From positions 354,075-418,074 of the forward strand of contig CAVTHV010000026.1 of the NCBI GenBank assembly GCA_963734595.1: 64,000 nt of DNA, in the 5' to 3' direction. The DNA comes from CAKKQX01 sp963734595. GTDB taxonomy: Bacteria > Pseudomonadota > Gammaproteobacteria > Burkholderiales > SG8-41. The position numbers and the translations under genes are program-made. Below the pieces are notes generated by a model. The model had not been told where the DNA came from. It saw only the letters and a program-made list of their open reading frames with translations, and ran no database searches. Each line of letters starts with the position of its first letter. Position 1 is the first letter of the stretch. This document shows, one piece after another, positions 41,555-49,048 of the stretch.

Positions 41555-42126
41555 CGCAGTTTCTCCGCCAGCGCCCTTCTCGCGAGGTGCAGACGCGACT
41601 TCACCGTCCCTTCCGGCAGCTCGAGCAGCCGCGCCACCCCCGCCACGTCGCGGCCCTCGATCGCGGCGAGCACGGTCACGATCCGCAGCTTCTCGGGAAG
41701 CGCGTCCACCGCGGCCGACACCGCCGACGAGACCTCCTGCCGCGCCACCTCGTCCTCGATGGTGGCCGGTGTGACGGGCTCCGCCATCGCCGCGTCCTCC
41801 CGCGCCTGCCTCCGCTTCTGGCCGCGCCGGTGGTCGAGGGCGAGCCGGAAGGAAGTGCGCACGAGCCAGGCGCGGAAGCGGGCGCGGTCGCGCAGCGAGG
41901 CGAACGAGCGGTGCGCGCGCAGGAACGCCTCCTGCGCGACGTCCTCCGCGTCCTGCCGGTGCCGCAGGACCCCGAGCGCGACCCGGAAGGCGAGCGTCGA
42001 CGAGTCGCAGACCCGCTCCTCGAACTCCCGCTCGAGGACCGGGTCCAGGCTCACCGCGCGTTCCGGGCTGTGCAGGACGGCGTCATCCAGCGTCACCTCG
42101 AAGGGACCTCGACGACAAGACGCCAC
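41524..42126 (-). CDS. ECF-type RNA polymerase sigma factor
   Basis: 200 residues with sigma region 2 (VLRHRQDAEDVAQEAFLRAHRS, FRAWLVRTSFRLALDHRR) and region 4 (ALPEKLRIVTVLAAIEGRDV, LPEGTVKSRLHLARRALAEKL). Regions 1.1 and 3 are absent, so it is group 4 (ECF). The start is uncertain; the ATG at 42126 leaves about 30 residues before region 2. It overlaps its anti-sigma gene by 31 nt. Target promoters unknown, but the secreted protein two genes downstream is a natural candidate. Confidence 0.9.
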   Translation of the reverse strand: MASCRRGPFEVTLDDAVLHSPERAVSLDPVLEREFEERVCDSSTLAFRVALGVLRHRQDAEDVAQEAFLRAHRSFASLRDRARFRAWLVRTSFRLALDHRRGQKRRQAREDAAMAEPVTPATIEDEVARQEVSSAVSAAVDALPEKLRIVTVLAAIEGRDVAGVARLLELPEGTVKSRLHLARRALAEKLRCLVSDIGTR

Positions 42127-42141
42127 CGCGGCCGGTCGGGT

Positions 42142-42585
42142 TCACCGCCGGGAACGGCCCTCCGGGCGGGCCGGCGGGGTGGCGGCCTCCCCCGCCGCGG
42201 GCTCGTCGAAGCCCCGCGGGTAGACCTTCACCGCCTCCCATCGCTTGAGCAGCACCTGCCCGGGGGCAAAGCCCTTCGGCTTCCGGATGTCCGCGATCCG
42301 GCAGAGGTGGACCTCCACCTTGCCGCGAGCGCCGCGCGCCTTCGAGTGCCACGCGGCCAGCTCGGCGGCGCGCTCCACGACGCCGCGCGGCACCGCCGAC
42401 GGCTCCAGCCCGTCCGGGTTTCGGATCACGACGTGGCTGCCCGCCGGCCCGGAGACGTGGAGCCAGAGGTCGCGCGGCTCGGCGACGCCGAACGTCAGCC
42501 GGTCGTTCTCCTCGTCGCCCTTGCCGACGAGGATCGTGAACCCCTCGCAGTCGACCTCGCGAAAGCCGCGGCCCTTGCTGCCCAT
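42142..42585 (-). CDS. Stand-alone NFACT-R (DUF814) RNA-binding domain protein
   Basis: 147 residues consisting of one NFACT-R domain: FREVDCEGFTILVGKGDEEN, LTFGVAEPRDLWLHVSGPAG, SHVVIRNPDG and ARGKVEVHLCRIADIRKPKG. In RqcH/Fbp-like proteins this domain sits at the C-terminus of a 550-residue protein and binds RNA. Here it is alone, followed by a Pro/Ala/Arg tail. A role in ribosome rescue or tRNA handling is possible but inferred. It starts 4 bp from the stop of the glyoxalase-fold gene, so both are probably co-transcribed. Confidence 0.83.
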   Translation of the reverse strand: MGSKGRGFREVDCEGFTILVGKGDEENDRLTFGVAEPRDLWLHVSGPAGSHVVIRNPDGLEPSAVPRGVVERAAELAAWHSKARGARGKVEVHLCRIADIRKPKGFAPGQVLLKRWEAVKVYPRGFDEPAAGEAATPPARPEGRSRR

Positions 42586-42588
42586 CGC

Positions 42589-43016
42589 CTAGCGGCCCTC
42601 GAGCCGCGCCTTCCGCTCGGCGAGGTGGCGCTCCCACTCCTCGTGCTCATCTTCCCCCAGTGGCCCACGAGATGACGTAGCCGTCCGGGTCCTCGACGCG
42701 GATCTCGCCGCTGCTCATGTACTCGGGGTGGCTGACCGCCGACGGCATCACGCCGTTCGCGACGAGGTGCTCGCGCAGGCCGTGCAGGTCGGGCGCGTAC
42801 ATGTAGATGGGAACCGACCTGCGCCGGCCGGATCGAGGGGTCCCTCGGCGAGGAGGAGCATGATCGCGCCGCCGTCGCAGTGGAGGCGCGCCCAGCCGGG
42901 CGGCTCGCCCTGCGTGTCGATCGTCTCGTAGCCGAGGAGGGCGTAGAACCGAAGCGACCGCTCGACGTTCGCGACATGGAGCATCGTCGTGGGATAGCCG
43001 GCCTTGGGCGCCATGC
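42589..43016 (-). pseudogene. Glyoxalase/VOC-fold protein, two homopolymer frameshifts
   Basis: The N-terminal part MAPKAGYPTTMLHVANVERS and SLRFYALLGYET, then GWARLHCDGGAIMLLL, is a VOC domain (glyoxalase/bleomycin resistance fold). Near 42819 one C is missing from a C-run; the frame then gives IYMYAPDLHGLREHLVANG and VEDPDGYVISWAT with the second metal-site Glu. Near 42654 one G too many hides the true end DEHEEWERHLAERKARLEGR. Corrected, the protein is about 142 residues with a normal fold. Both shifts are in homopolymers, so sequence error is likely. Substrate unknown. Confidence 0.72.
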
Positions 43017-43098
43017 CGCGAGGATAACGCGGCCGGGGCGGCGCGCGGCCGGGACGAAGGCGCGTGCTAGGCTCGCCGCGCAGAACAGGCGGTGCTCC

Positions 43099-44535
43099 AT
43101 GAGCGAGTTCGACCTCGACCCCGAAGACGTGCGGAGGCTCGGCCATCGAGTGGCCGACCTCGTCGCCGAGCAGCGGGCCTCGCTCCTCGACCGGCCGGTG
43201 TTCGGCAAGCTCGGCGCGAACGCCGCGCTCCTCGACGAGCCGCTGCCCGAGGAGGGCCAGCCGCTCGAGGCGGTGCTCGAGGCCGTGCGCGAACGCATCC
43301 TTCCCCACGCGTTCGGCAACTCGCACCCGCGCTTCTTCGCGTTCATCAACGCGACCGCCGACCCGGTCGGCAGCGCGGCCGACTATCTGGCTTCCGCGAT
43401 GAACAGCAACTGCTGGGGTGGCGACCACGCGGCGATCCACGTCGAGGCGGTCGTCGTGCGGTGGATCGCCGCGATCCTCGGCTTCCCGCCGACGGCCGAG
43501 GGGATCCTGACGAGCGGCGGCTCGATGGCGAACTTCACGGCGCTCGCCACCGCACGCCGTGCGGTGGCGCCAGCCGTGCGCGAGGACGGCTTCGCCGGCA
43601 CGCCGCCCCTCGTCGTCTACGTCTCCGACGAGGTCCACAACTGCGTCGACAAGGCCGTCGACCTCCTCGGCATCGGCTGGAAGCAGATGCGGAAGATCCC
43701 GACGGACGAGCGCTTCCGCGTGCGTCTCGACCTGCTCGAGCAGGCGATCCTCGCCGACCGCCGCGCGGGCCTCGTCCCGGCGATCGTCGTCGCCAATGCG
43801 GGGACCGTGAACACCGGCGCCGTCGATCCGCTCGCGAAGATCGCCGACCTTTGCGCGCGCGAGGGCCTCTGGTTCCACGCCGACGGCGCGTACGGCGCCA
43901 TGGCCCGGATCTCGCCGAGGCTCGCTCCGCTCTTCGAAGGCCTCGAGCGCGCCGACTCGATCGCCGCGGACCCGCACAAGTGGCTCTACGTGCCCTACGA
44001 GGCCGGCGCGGCGCTCGTGCGCGAGCCGGAGCGCATGGCCGACGCGTTCCGCCGTCCCGCGCCGTACCTCGTGCACGACCCCGACAGCCCCGTCGCCGGC
44101 CCCGTGTCGTTCAACGAGCGCGGCCCGGAGCTCTCGCGCTCGTTCAAGGCGCTCAAGGTGTGGATGGGGCTGAAGCGCCACGGCCGGCGGGCCTACGCCG
44201 CGGCCGTCGAGCACGACGTGGCGATGGCACGCTTCCTCGCCGACGAGGTGAAGAGCCGTCCCGACTTCGAGCTGATGGCCGAGCCGGTGCTGTCGATCGT
44301 CGGCTTCCGCTACCGGCCGAAGGACGGCCCCGCCGACGAGCCCGGCCTCGCGCGCCTGAACCGCGGAATCGTCAATCGCCTCGTCGGCAGCGGCGCGTTC
44401 TTCCTCGCCCCTACGCTGCTCAAGGGCCGCACCGCGATGCGTGCCGCGATCGTCAACTTCCGCACGACGGAGGACGACCTGACGGCCCTCCTCGACGAGG
44501 CGGCGAAGGCCGGGCGGGCGATCCTGGCCGGTTAA
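43099..44535 (+). CDS. Group II PLP-dependent amino acid decarboxylase
   Basis: 478 residues. GNSHPRFFAFINATADPVGS, LTSGGSMANFTALATAR and WFHADGAYGAMA lead to the PLP lysine in ADPHKWLYVPYE (Lys294). The Asp of HADGA contacts the PLP nitrogen. This is the aromatic-L-amino-acid/glutamate decarboxylase group; the amine produced (tryptamine, tyramine, GABA or other) cannot be read by eye. A TAGGCT box (43068-43073) stands upstream. The stop shares the bases TTAA with the stop of the convergent lipoprotein gene. Confidence 0.88.
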   Translation: MSEFDLDPEDVRRLGHRVADLVAEQRASLLDRPVFGKLGANAALLDEPLPEEGQPLEAVLEAVRERILPHAFGNSHPRFFAFINATADPVGSAADYLASAMNSNCWGGDHAAIHVEAVVVRWIAAILGFPPTAEGILTSGGSMANFTALATARRAVAPAVREDGFAGTPPLVVYVSDEVHNCVDKAVDLLGIGWKQMRKIPTDERFRVRLDLLEQAILADRRAGLVPAIVVANAGTVNTGAVDPLAKIADLCAREGLWFHADGAYGAMARISPRLAPLFEGLERADSIAADPHKWLYVPYEAGAALVREPERMADAFRRPAPYLVHDPDSPVAGPVSFNERGPELSRSFKALKVWMGLKRHGRRAYAAAVEHDVAMARFLADEVKSRPDFELMAEPVLSIVGFRYRPKDGPADEPGLARLNRGIVNRLVGSGAFFLAPTLLKGRTAMRAAIVNFRTTEDDLTALLDEAAKAGRAILAG

Positions 44536-45557
44536 GGGTTGCGCACGCAGTCGTAGGTCAGCGGGATGCGGGCGCCGGCGTCGACCATCTCGAAGTCCGA
44601 CGGGCGCAGTGCCACGAGGTCGCGAGTGCCGAGGAGCCCGTTCCACTTCGCCGTGGTCGAGCGGTCGCTGCGCGCGGTGAGGGCGATGTTGCCGCCGTCG
44701 GCCAGCAGCATCCCGTAGCGCTGCATCGCGCGCGCGACCACCTGCGCGCCCGGCGGCAAGCTCGCCACCGGGTATCCGGCGCGCAGGCGGAGCCACGCGC
44801 CGTAGGGCACCGCCTCGGCCGGCCCACGCGGCCCGCCGGCGTGCGACGCCGGGCGGACGTAGACGCCGGCCCGGATCCGGGCGTTCGGCAGGATGAACCG
44901 GATCGCGTGGTCGATCGTGCCCGTCGCGATCTCGTCGGCTGTGAACAGCAGCGGCGCGATCGGGAAGCCCGCCGCGTCCGCGCTCGTGCACTGCTCGCCG
45001 CGCCCGCTCGGCGGGTAGAGCCGGGTCATGTCCCACACCGCGAGGCAGCCGCCGTTGAAGACGTCGTCGCGGATGTCGGCCCGCCACATCTCGAACAGCT
45101 TCATGCGCTGGCGATCGACCACGATCAGGTGGCAGTCTCCGTCGCCGAGGCACGCGTACCCGCTCTCGCCTTCGAGCGCCCCGCCGTCCGGCACCGGCAC
45201 CCTCTCGCGGTCACAGTCGGGAACGAAGAAGTCGGCCGTCGGCCGGAACTCGCGGAGCGGCGTCTGGGGGTTCGCCTCGAGCACCTCGAGGCTGTAGTCG
45301 ACCCGCATGACCCCCGTGCCCCAGCCGGCGGCGTCGAGGAAGGCGATCACGCGCGGCGACTCGGGGTCGAGCGGCGCGGCGGAGACGTCCTGGTACCACG
45401 GCGCCCCGGCCGGGAAGAACCGGCTGGACCCGGCCGATGGCGACGGGCCAGGGCCGGGCGTCGCGCCGCCCGACGACCCTCCGCAAGCGGGAGAGAGCAG
45501 GCCGAGGACGGCGAGGACGACTGGCGCGAGCCGGTGCCGGCAGGTTGGCAGGCGCAT
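44532..45557 (-). CDS. Lipoprotein of unknown function
   Basis: 341 residues. MRLPTCRHRLAPVVLAVLGL ends in LLSPACGGSSGG, a plausible lipobox with a Gly/Ser/Pro linker behind it. The mature part has scattered cysteines (VPDCDRERV, GYACLGDGDCHLIVV, NGGCLAVWD, GEQCTSAD, YDCVRNP) that could form disulfides. Motifs such as DHAIRFILPNARIRAGVYVRP and LLADGGNIALTARSDRST recall secreted proteins of uncharacterised families, and I do not assign one. The start was placed at MRLPTCRHR because the signal sequence begins there. Confidence 0.7.
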   Translation of the reverse strand: MRLPTCRHRLAPVVLAVLGLLSPACGGSSGGATPGPGPSPSAGSSRFFPAGAPWYQDVSAAPLDPESPRVIAFLDAAGWGTGVMRVDYSLEVLEANPQTPLREFRPTADFFVPDCDRERVPVPDGGALEGESGYACLGDGDCHLIVVDRQRMKLFEMWRADIRDDVFNGGCLAVWDMTRLYPPSGRGEQCTSADAAGFPIAPLLFTADEIATGTIDHAIRFILPNARIRAGVYVRPASHAGGPRGPAEAVPYGAWLRLRAGYPVASLPPGAQVVARAMQRYGMLLADGGNIALTARSDRSTTAKWNGLLGTRDLVALRPSDFEMVDAGARIPLTYDCVRNP

Positions 45558-45796
45558 CGGAGGCTCGCCCGACTGTAGCACCGCCCCCTGCCGTGGGCGG
45601 GGTCGGGGTCGGTCAGAGCGAGCGACTTGTGCTCCGTCGGACCGGCACGGTCCGAGCGAGACCGCTACCCCGAGCCCGCCCGAAACCGCCGACGCGGGTC
45701 GTTTTCCGAAACCGCGGAATCGAATAAGGTTGCACCGACAGCCCGCCTTCAAACCCCTGTGCCCCGGCCGGCATCTCAAGGTGCGGAAGGACGGAC
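45558..45796. promoter_or_regulatory. Divergent promoter region with an operator-like dyad
   Basis: No gene is seen. TCGGACCG (45637-45644) and CGGTCCGA (45648-45655) form a perfect dyad around GCA, an operator-like site between the lipoprotein gene and the ECF operon. Nearer the operon lies ACGCGGGTCGTTTTCC then GAATAAGGTTGC, AT-richer than its surroundings and a candidate promoter. Assignment is tentative. Confidence 0.35.
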
Positions 45797-46387
45797 ATGG
45801 AGGGGCTCGCCGGGGCGGTGCTCGGAGAAACGATCATCCCGATCCGGGACGACGAGGACCGCCGGGCCGTCGAGAGGCGGCTCGTGAGAGATGCCCAGAA
45901 CGGGGATCTCCTCGCCTTCGAGCGCCTCTACCGCGAGAACGTCCGCAAGGTGTTCGGCTTGTGCCTGAGAATGTCGCAGGACGCGTCGCTCGCCGAGGAG
46001 CTCACGCAGGAGGTCTTCGTGAAGGCCTGGCGGAAGCTCTCGACCTTCCGCGGCGAGAGCGCCTTCTCCTCCTGGCTCTACCCGATGGCCGTGAACGTGG
46101 CCCTCTCGGAGCGACGGTCGCGCCGGCGCCGCGACGCCCGGATCGTCCCGGTGGAGGAGCCGGAGCGGATGGAGAAGACGCCGGGCGCGCCGCGGCCCGA
46201 GGCGGGCTTCGACCTCGAGCGGGCGCTCGCGACGCTGCCGCCGGGGGCGAGGTCTGTGTTCGTGCTCCACGACGTGGAGGGCCGGACTCACGAGGAGATC
46301 GCGGCGCTTCTGAACCTCGCCGCCGGGACGTCGAAGGCGCAGCTGCACCGCGCCCGGCGGCTGCTCAGGGAGGCACTCGCATCATGA
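45797..46387 (+). CDS. ECF-type RNA polymerase sigma factor
   Basis: 196 residues. Region 2 is LLAFERLYRENVRKVFGLCL, ELTQEVFVKAWRKLSTFRGE and FSSWLYPMAVNVALSERR. Region 4 is LPPGARSVFVLHDVEGRTHE then LNLAAGTSKAQLHRARRLLR. First gene of a four-gene operon (sigma, anti-sigma, two DUF4097 proteins); its TGA overlaps the anti-sigma ATG. Probably autoregulated from the region just upstream, as is usual for ECF factors. Confidence 0.92.
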   Translation: MEGLAGAVLGETIIPIRDDEDRRAVERRLVRDAQNGDLLAFERLYRENVRKVFGLCLRMSQDASLAEELTQEVFVKAWRKLSTFRGESAFSSWLYPMAVNVALSERRSRRRRDARIVPVEEPERMEKTPGAPRPEAGFDLERALATLPPGARSVFVLHDVEGRTHEEIAALLNLAAGTSKAQLHRARRLLREALAS

Positions 46388-47055
46388 CGTGCCAGGAGAT
46401 GGACGAGCGGCTCGACGACTACGTGGACGGCGTCCTCGCCGCCGTGGATGCCCGCGCGGTCGAGGCGCACCTCGCCTCGTGCGCGGCGTGCCGCGAGGCG
46501 GAGCGCAAGACGCGCCAGCTGCTCGCGTACGCCGCCGCCCTGCCGCGCGCGGCGGCGCCGCCGCGCGACCTGTGGCCCGACATCGAGCGAACGATCGGGC
46601 GCGAGCGGCGCTTCGCCGGCCTCTTCGTCTGGGGCCAGCCGATGATGCTGGCCGCGGCGGCGACGATCGTCCTCGCGGTGCTGGCCGCGCTGCTGTGGCG
46701 CGGGGCGCCGGCGAGCGGCGTGCAGACGGTCGCGATCCCGTCCGCGGCCGCCACGCTCGAGCCGGTCTCGATGCTGGCGGTCGCCGATCCCGCGCTCGCC
46801 GAGGCCGAGCGCGAGTACGAGTCGGCGGCGAAGACGCTGCTCGCGGTCCTGCAGCAGCGCCGCTCTCGCCTCGCCCCCGAGGACCTCGCGCGGGTCGAGG
46901 ACAACGTCGCGGTGATCGACCGCGCGCTGGCCGAGGTGCGCGAGGCGCTCGCGAAGGACCCCGTCAACCCCGAGCTCAACCGGATGCTCGTGGCGACGCA
47001 CCGCAAGAAGGTGGACGTTCTCCGTCGGGTCGTCCGGCTCTCGACGGCGCTTTGA
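46384..47055 (+). CDS. Anti-sigma factor with zinc finger (zf-HC2)
   Basis: 223 residues. MTCQEMDERLDDYVDGVL and HLASCAACREAER supply the H-x3-C-x2-C zinc motif, followed by a TM helix (MMLAAAATIVLAVLAALLW, about 88-107). The extracytoplasmic part is helical, with a likely coiled coil at about 135-215 (LAEAEREYESAAKTLLAVLQ and onward). Coupled to the sigma gene by ATGA. The DUF4097 proteins downstream are candidate outputs or signal partners. Confidence 0.88.
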   Translation: MTCQEMDERLDDYVDGVLAAVDARAVEAHLASCAACREAERKTRQLLAYAAALPRAAAPPRDLWPDIERTIGRERRFAGLFVWGQPMMLAAAATIVLAVLAALLWRGAPASGVQTVAIPSAAATLEPVSMLAVADPALAEAEREYESAAKTLLAVLQQRRSRLAPEDLARVEDNVAVIDRALAEVREALAKDPVNPELNRMLVATHRKKVDVLRRVVRLSTAL

Positions 47056-47081
47056 ACAGGCAGATGGAGAGGAGCAAGACC

Positions 47082-47954
47082 ATGAAGCGCGCAGCGCTCG
47101 CCCTCGTCGCCGCACTCGCCCTTCCGTCGGGGGTCGCGGCCCAGACGACGGTCGACCAGAGGCGGCCGGCCGCCCCCGACGGCGCCGTCAGCATCGAGAA
47201 CATGGCGGGCTCGATCAAGGTGACGGGCTGGGACCGTGCCGAGGTCCAGGTCCGGGGCACGATCGCCGACAACGCCGAGCTCGAGCTCACGGGCCCCGAG
47301 CGGAAGGTCCACGTCGAGGTCTCGCCGCAGGGCAACCCGATGGCCAAGAGCGACCTGGACGTCATGGTGCCGGCCGGCAGCTCGGTCAGCATCGAGGGCT
47401 TCCAGGCCACGATCGTCGTGGCCGGCGTGTCCGGCTCGGTGAAGGCCGAGACCGTGAACGGCTCGATCACCCACGCCGGCCCGTCGAAGGAGGTCTCGCT
47501 CCAGAGCGTGAACGGCGCCGTCGAGACGAACAAGTCGTCCGGCCGCGTGAACGTGGAGGCGGTGAACGGGGCGATCACCGTCCGCGACTCCTCCGGCGAG
47601 CTCGAGGCGTCGACGGTGAACGGGAAGCTCACGGTGACCGGCGGCTCGTACACGCACGCGCAGATCGAGACGGTTTCCGGCGGCGCGCGCTTCGACGCCG
47701 CCCTCGGGCCAAAGGCGTCGCTCAGCGTCGAGTCGGTGAGCGGACCGGTGGAGCTGGTGTTCCCGGCCGCGTTCGGTGGCGACTTCAGCGTCACGACGTT
47801 CAGCGGCGAGATCACGAACGAGCTCGGGCCGGCGGCCGAGAAGGCGAGCGCCTTCACGCCCCAGAAGGAGCTCTCGTTCACGAGTGGCTCCGGCGGCGTG
47901 CGCGTGAGCGTCGAGACGCTCTCGGGCGCCGTTCACATCCGCAAGCGCCAGTAA
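47082..47954 (+). CDS. Secreted DUF4097-type repeat protein
   Basis: 290 residues with a signal peptide (MKRAALALVAALALPSGVAA). The body is a solenoid of short beta strands built on a recurring four-residue turn: ETVNGSI, QSVNGAV, EAVNGAI, STVNGKL, then ETVSGGA, ESVSGPV, TTFSGEI and ETLSGAV. The turn changes from VNG in the first half to VSG in the second. DUF4097 proteins are envelope beta-helices of unknown role. The ATG at 47082 is preferred over 47064 because AGGAG is 7 nt before it. Confidence 0.83.
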   Translation: MKRAALALVAALALPSGVAAQTTVDQRRPAAPDGAVSIENMAGSIKVTGWDRAEVQVRGTIADNAELELTGPERKVHVEVSPQGNPMAKSDLDVMVPAGSSVSIEGFQATIVVAGVSGSVKAETVNGSITHAGPSKEVSLQSVNGAVETNKSSGRVNVEAVNGAITVRDSSGELEASTVNGKLTVTGGSYTHAQIETVSGGARFDAALGPKASLSVESVSGPVELVFPAAFGGDFSVTTFSGEITNELGPAAEKASAFTPQKELSFTSGSGGVRVSVETLSGAVHIRKRQ

Positions 47955-47961
47955 GGAGGAG

Positions 47962-48774
47962 ATGAACGTGGCACGGACACGGACGACAAGGAACGTGACG
48001 GCTCTGGCGACGGCCTTCGCCCTTTCCGCCCTCGTCCTCCCGGGGCTCGCGGCCCAGGAGGACTTCCACTGGTCGGGCAACGTGGCGCAGGGCGCCGCGG
48101 TCGAGATCAAGGGCGTCAACGGCGGGATCACCGCGACCGGCGCGACGGGCGGCCAGGTCGAGGTCACCGCCGTGAAGAAGGGCCGGAAGAGCGACCCGGC
48201 GCAGGTGAAGATCGAGGTCGTCGAGCACGCGGGCGGCGTCACCGTGTGCGCCGTATACCCGAGCACGGGCACCCCCAACACGTGCGCGCCGGGCGACGGC
48301 GGTCGCCTGAACGTGAAGGACAACGACGTCAACGTCGAGTTCCGCGTCAAGGTGCCGGCCGGCGTGCGCTTCGTCGGGAAGACGGTGAACGGCGGCATCT
48401 CGGCATCGGGCATCGCGGCGGACGCCGAGGCGACGACCGTGAACGGCGGCGTCGACATCGACGCCTCCGGCACGGCGCGCGCCACGACGGTCAACGGGGG
48501 CATCACGGCGCGGCTCGGCCGAGCCGACTGGGACGGCACGCTCAAGCTCACGACCGTGAACGGCGGCATCGACGTGGCCGTGCCGGACGCCTTCAACGCC
48601 GAGATCAAGGCCTCGACCGTGAATGGCGAGATCCAGACGGACTTCCCGATCACGATGAGCGGCCGGATCTCGAAGCGCCACATCCAGGGCACGATCGGCT
48701 CCGGCGGACGCCTCCTCGAGATGGAGACGGTCAACGGCGGCATCGAGCTGAAGAAGGCCAGCGGGAAGAGCTAG
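47962..48774 (+). CDS. Secreted DUF4097-type repeat protein with TVNGG repeats
   Basis: 270 residues. A signal peptide (cleavage near GLAAQ) precedes a beta-solenoid with seven copies of the turn: KGVNGGI, KTVNGGI, TTVNGGV, TTVNGGI, TTVNGGI, STVNGEI and ETVNGGI, spaced about 15-25 residues. The two cysteines (TVCAVYPS, NTCAPGDGG) could form a disulfide. Start uncertain: AGGAGG (47954-47959) is only 2 nt from the ATG at 47962 but 8 nt from an in-frame GTG at 47968, which is better spaced. Paralogue of the preceding gene; last in the ECF operon. Confidence 0.83.
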   Translation: MNVARTRTTRNVTALATAFALSALVLPGLAAQEDFHWSGNVAQGAAVEIKGVNGGITATGATGGQVEVTAVKKGRKSDPAQVKIEVVEHAGGVTVCAVYPSTGTPNTCAPGDGGRLNVKDNDVNVEFRVKVPAGVRFVGKTVNGGISASGIAADAEATTVNGGVDIDASGTARATTVNGGITARLGRADWDGTLKLTTVNGGIDVAVPDAFNAEIKASTVNGEIQTDFPITMSGRISKRHIQGTIGSGGRLLEMETVNGGIELKKASGKS

Positions 48775-48782
48775 GCCCCGGA

Positions 48783-48950
48783 CGGATCTCGACTCGTCGG
48801 ACCCGGTCGAGATCCGCCCGGAACGTTGTTCGTTTGCCGCCGTACTCGTTTCGTTTGCTGCCGTACTGAGCCGGCGCGTCCTCCTGATCCTTCGCGTTCC
48901 GTTTCCTTTCCGTCCGTCCCGAGCCGGCGATCCGTTGGTCGCCGGCTCGT
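48783..48950 (+). repeat. Intergenic hairpin-plus-pyrimidine-tail element, copy B
   Basis: An 11-bp perfect inverted repeat (48783-48793 with 48806-48816) lies 8 bp after the last ECF-operon gene. It runs into GCCCGGAACGTTG and then a pyrimidine tail with two near-repeats of CGTTTGCCGCCGTACT and a block GTCCGTCCCGAGCCGGCGAT. The tail matches copies C and D, and the hairpin junction matches copy A. The rest of the gap to 49048 holds only the promoter of the helicase gene. Confidence 0.65.
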
Positions 48951-49036
48951 TGGTCTTTCACGTGTACCGGTACGCGGTCAGCGGGCGCGCAGCCACGGTC
49001 GTAGCCGCTTGCCCGCGCGTGGCCGAATCGTCCGCA

Positions 49037-49042
49037 TAGAAT
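49037..49042 (+). promoter_or_regulatory. -10 box for a leaderless GTG-start gene
   Basis: TAGAAT ends six nt before the GTG at 49049, so the SNF2 helicase mRNA probably begins at its start codon. Confidence 0.45.
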
Positions 49043-49048
49043 CGACCC

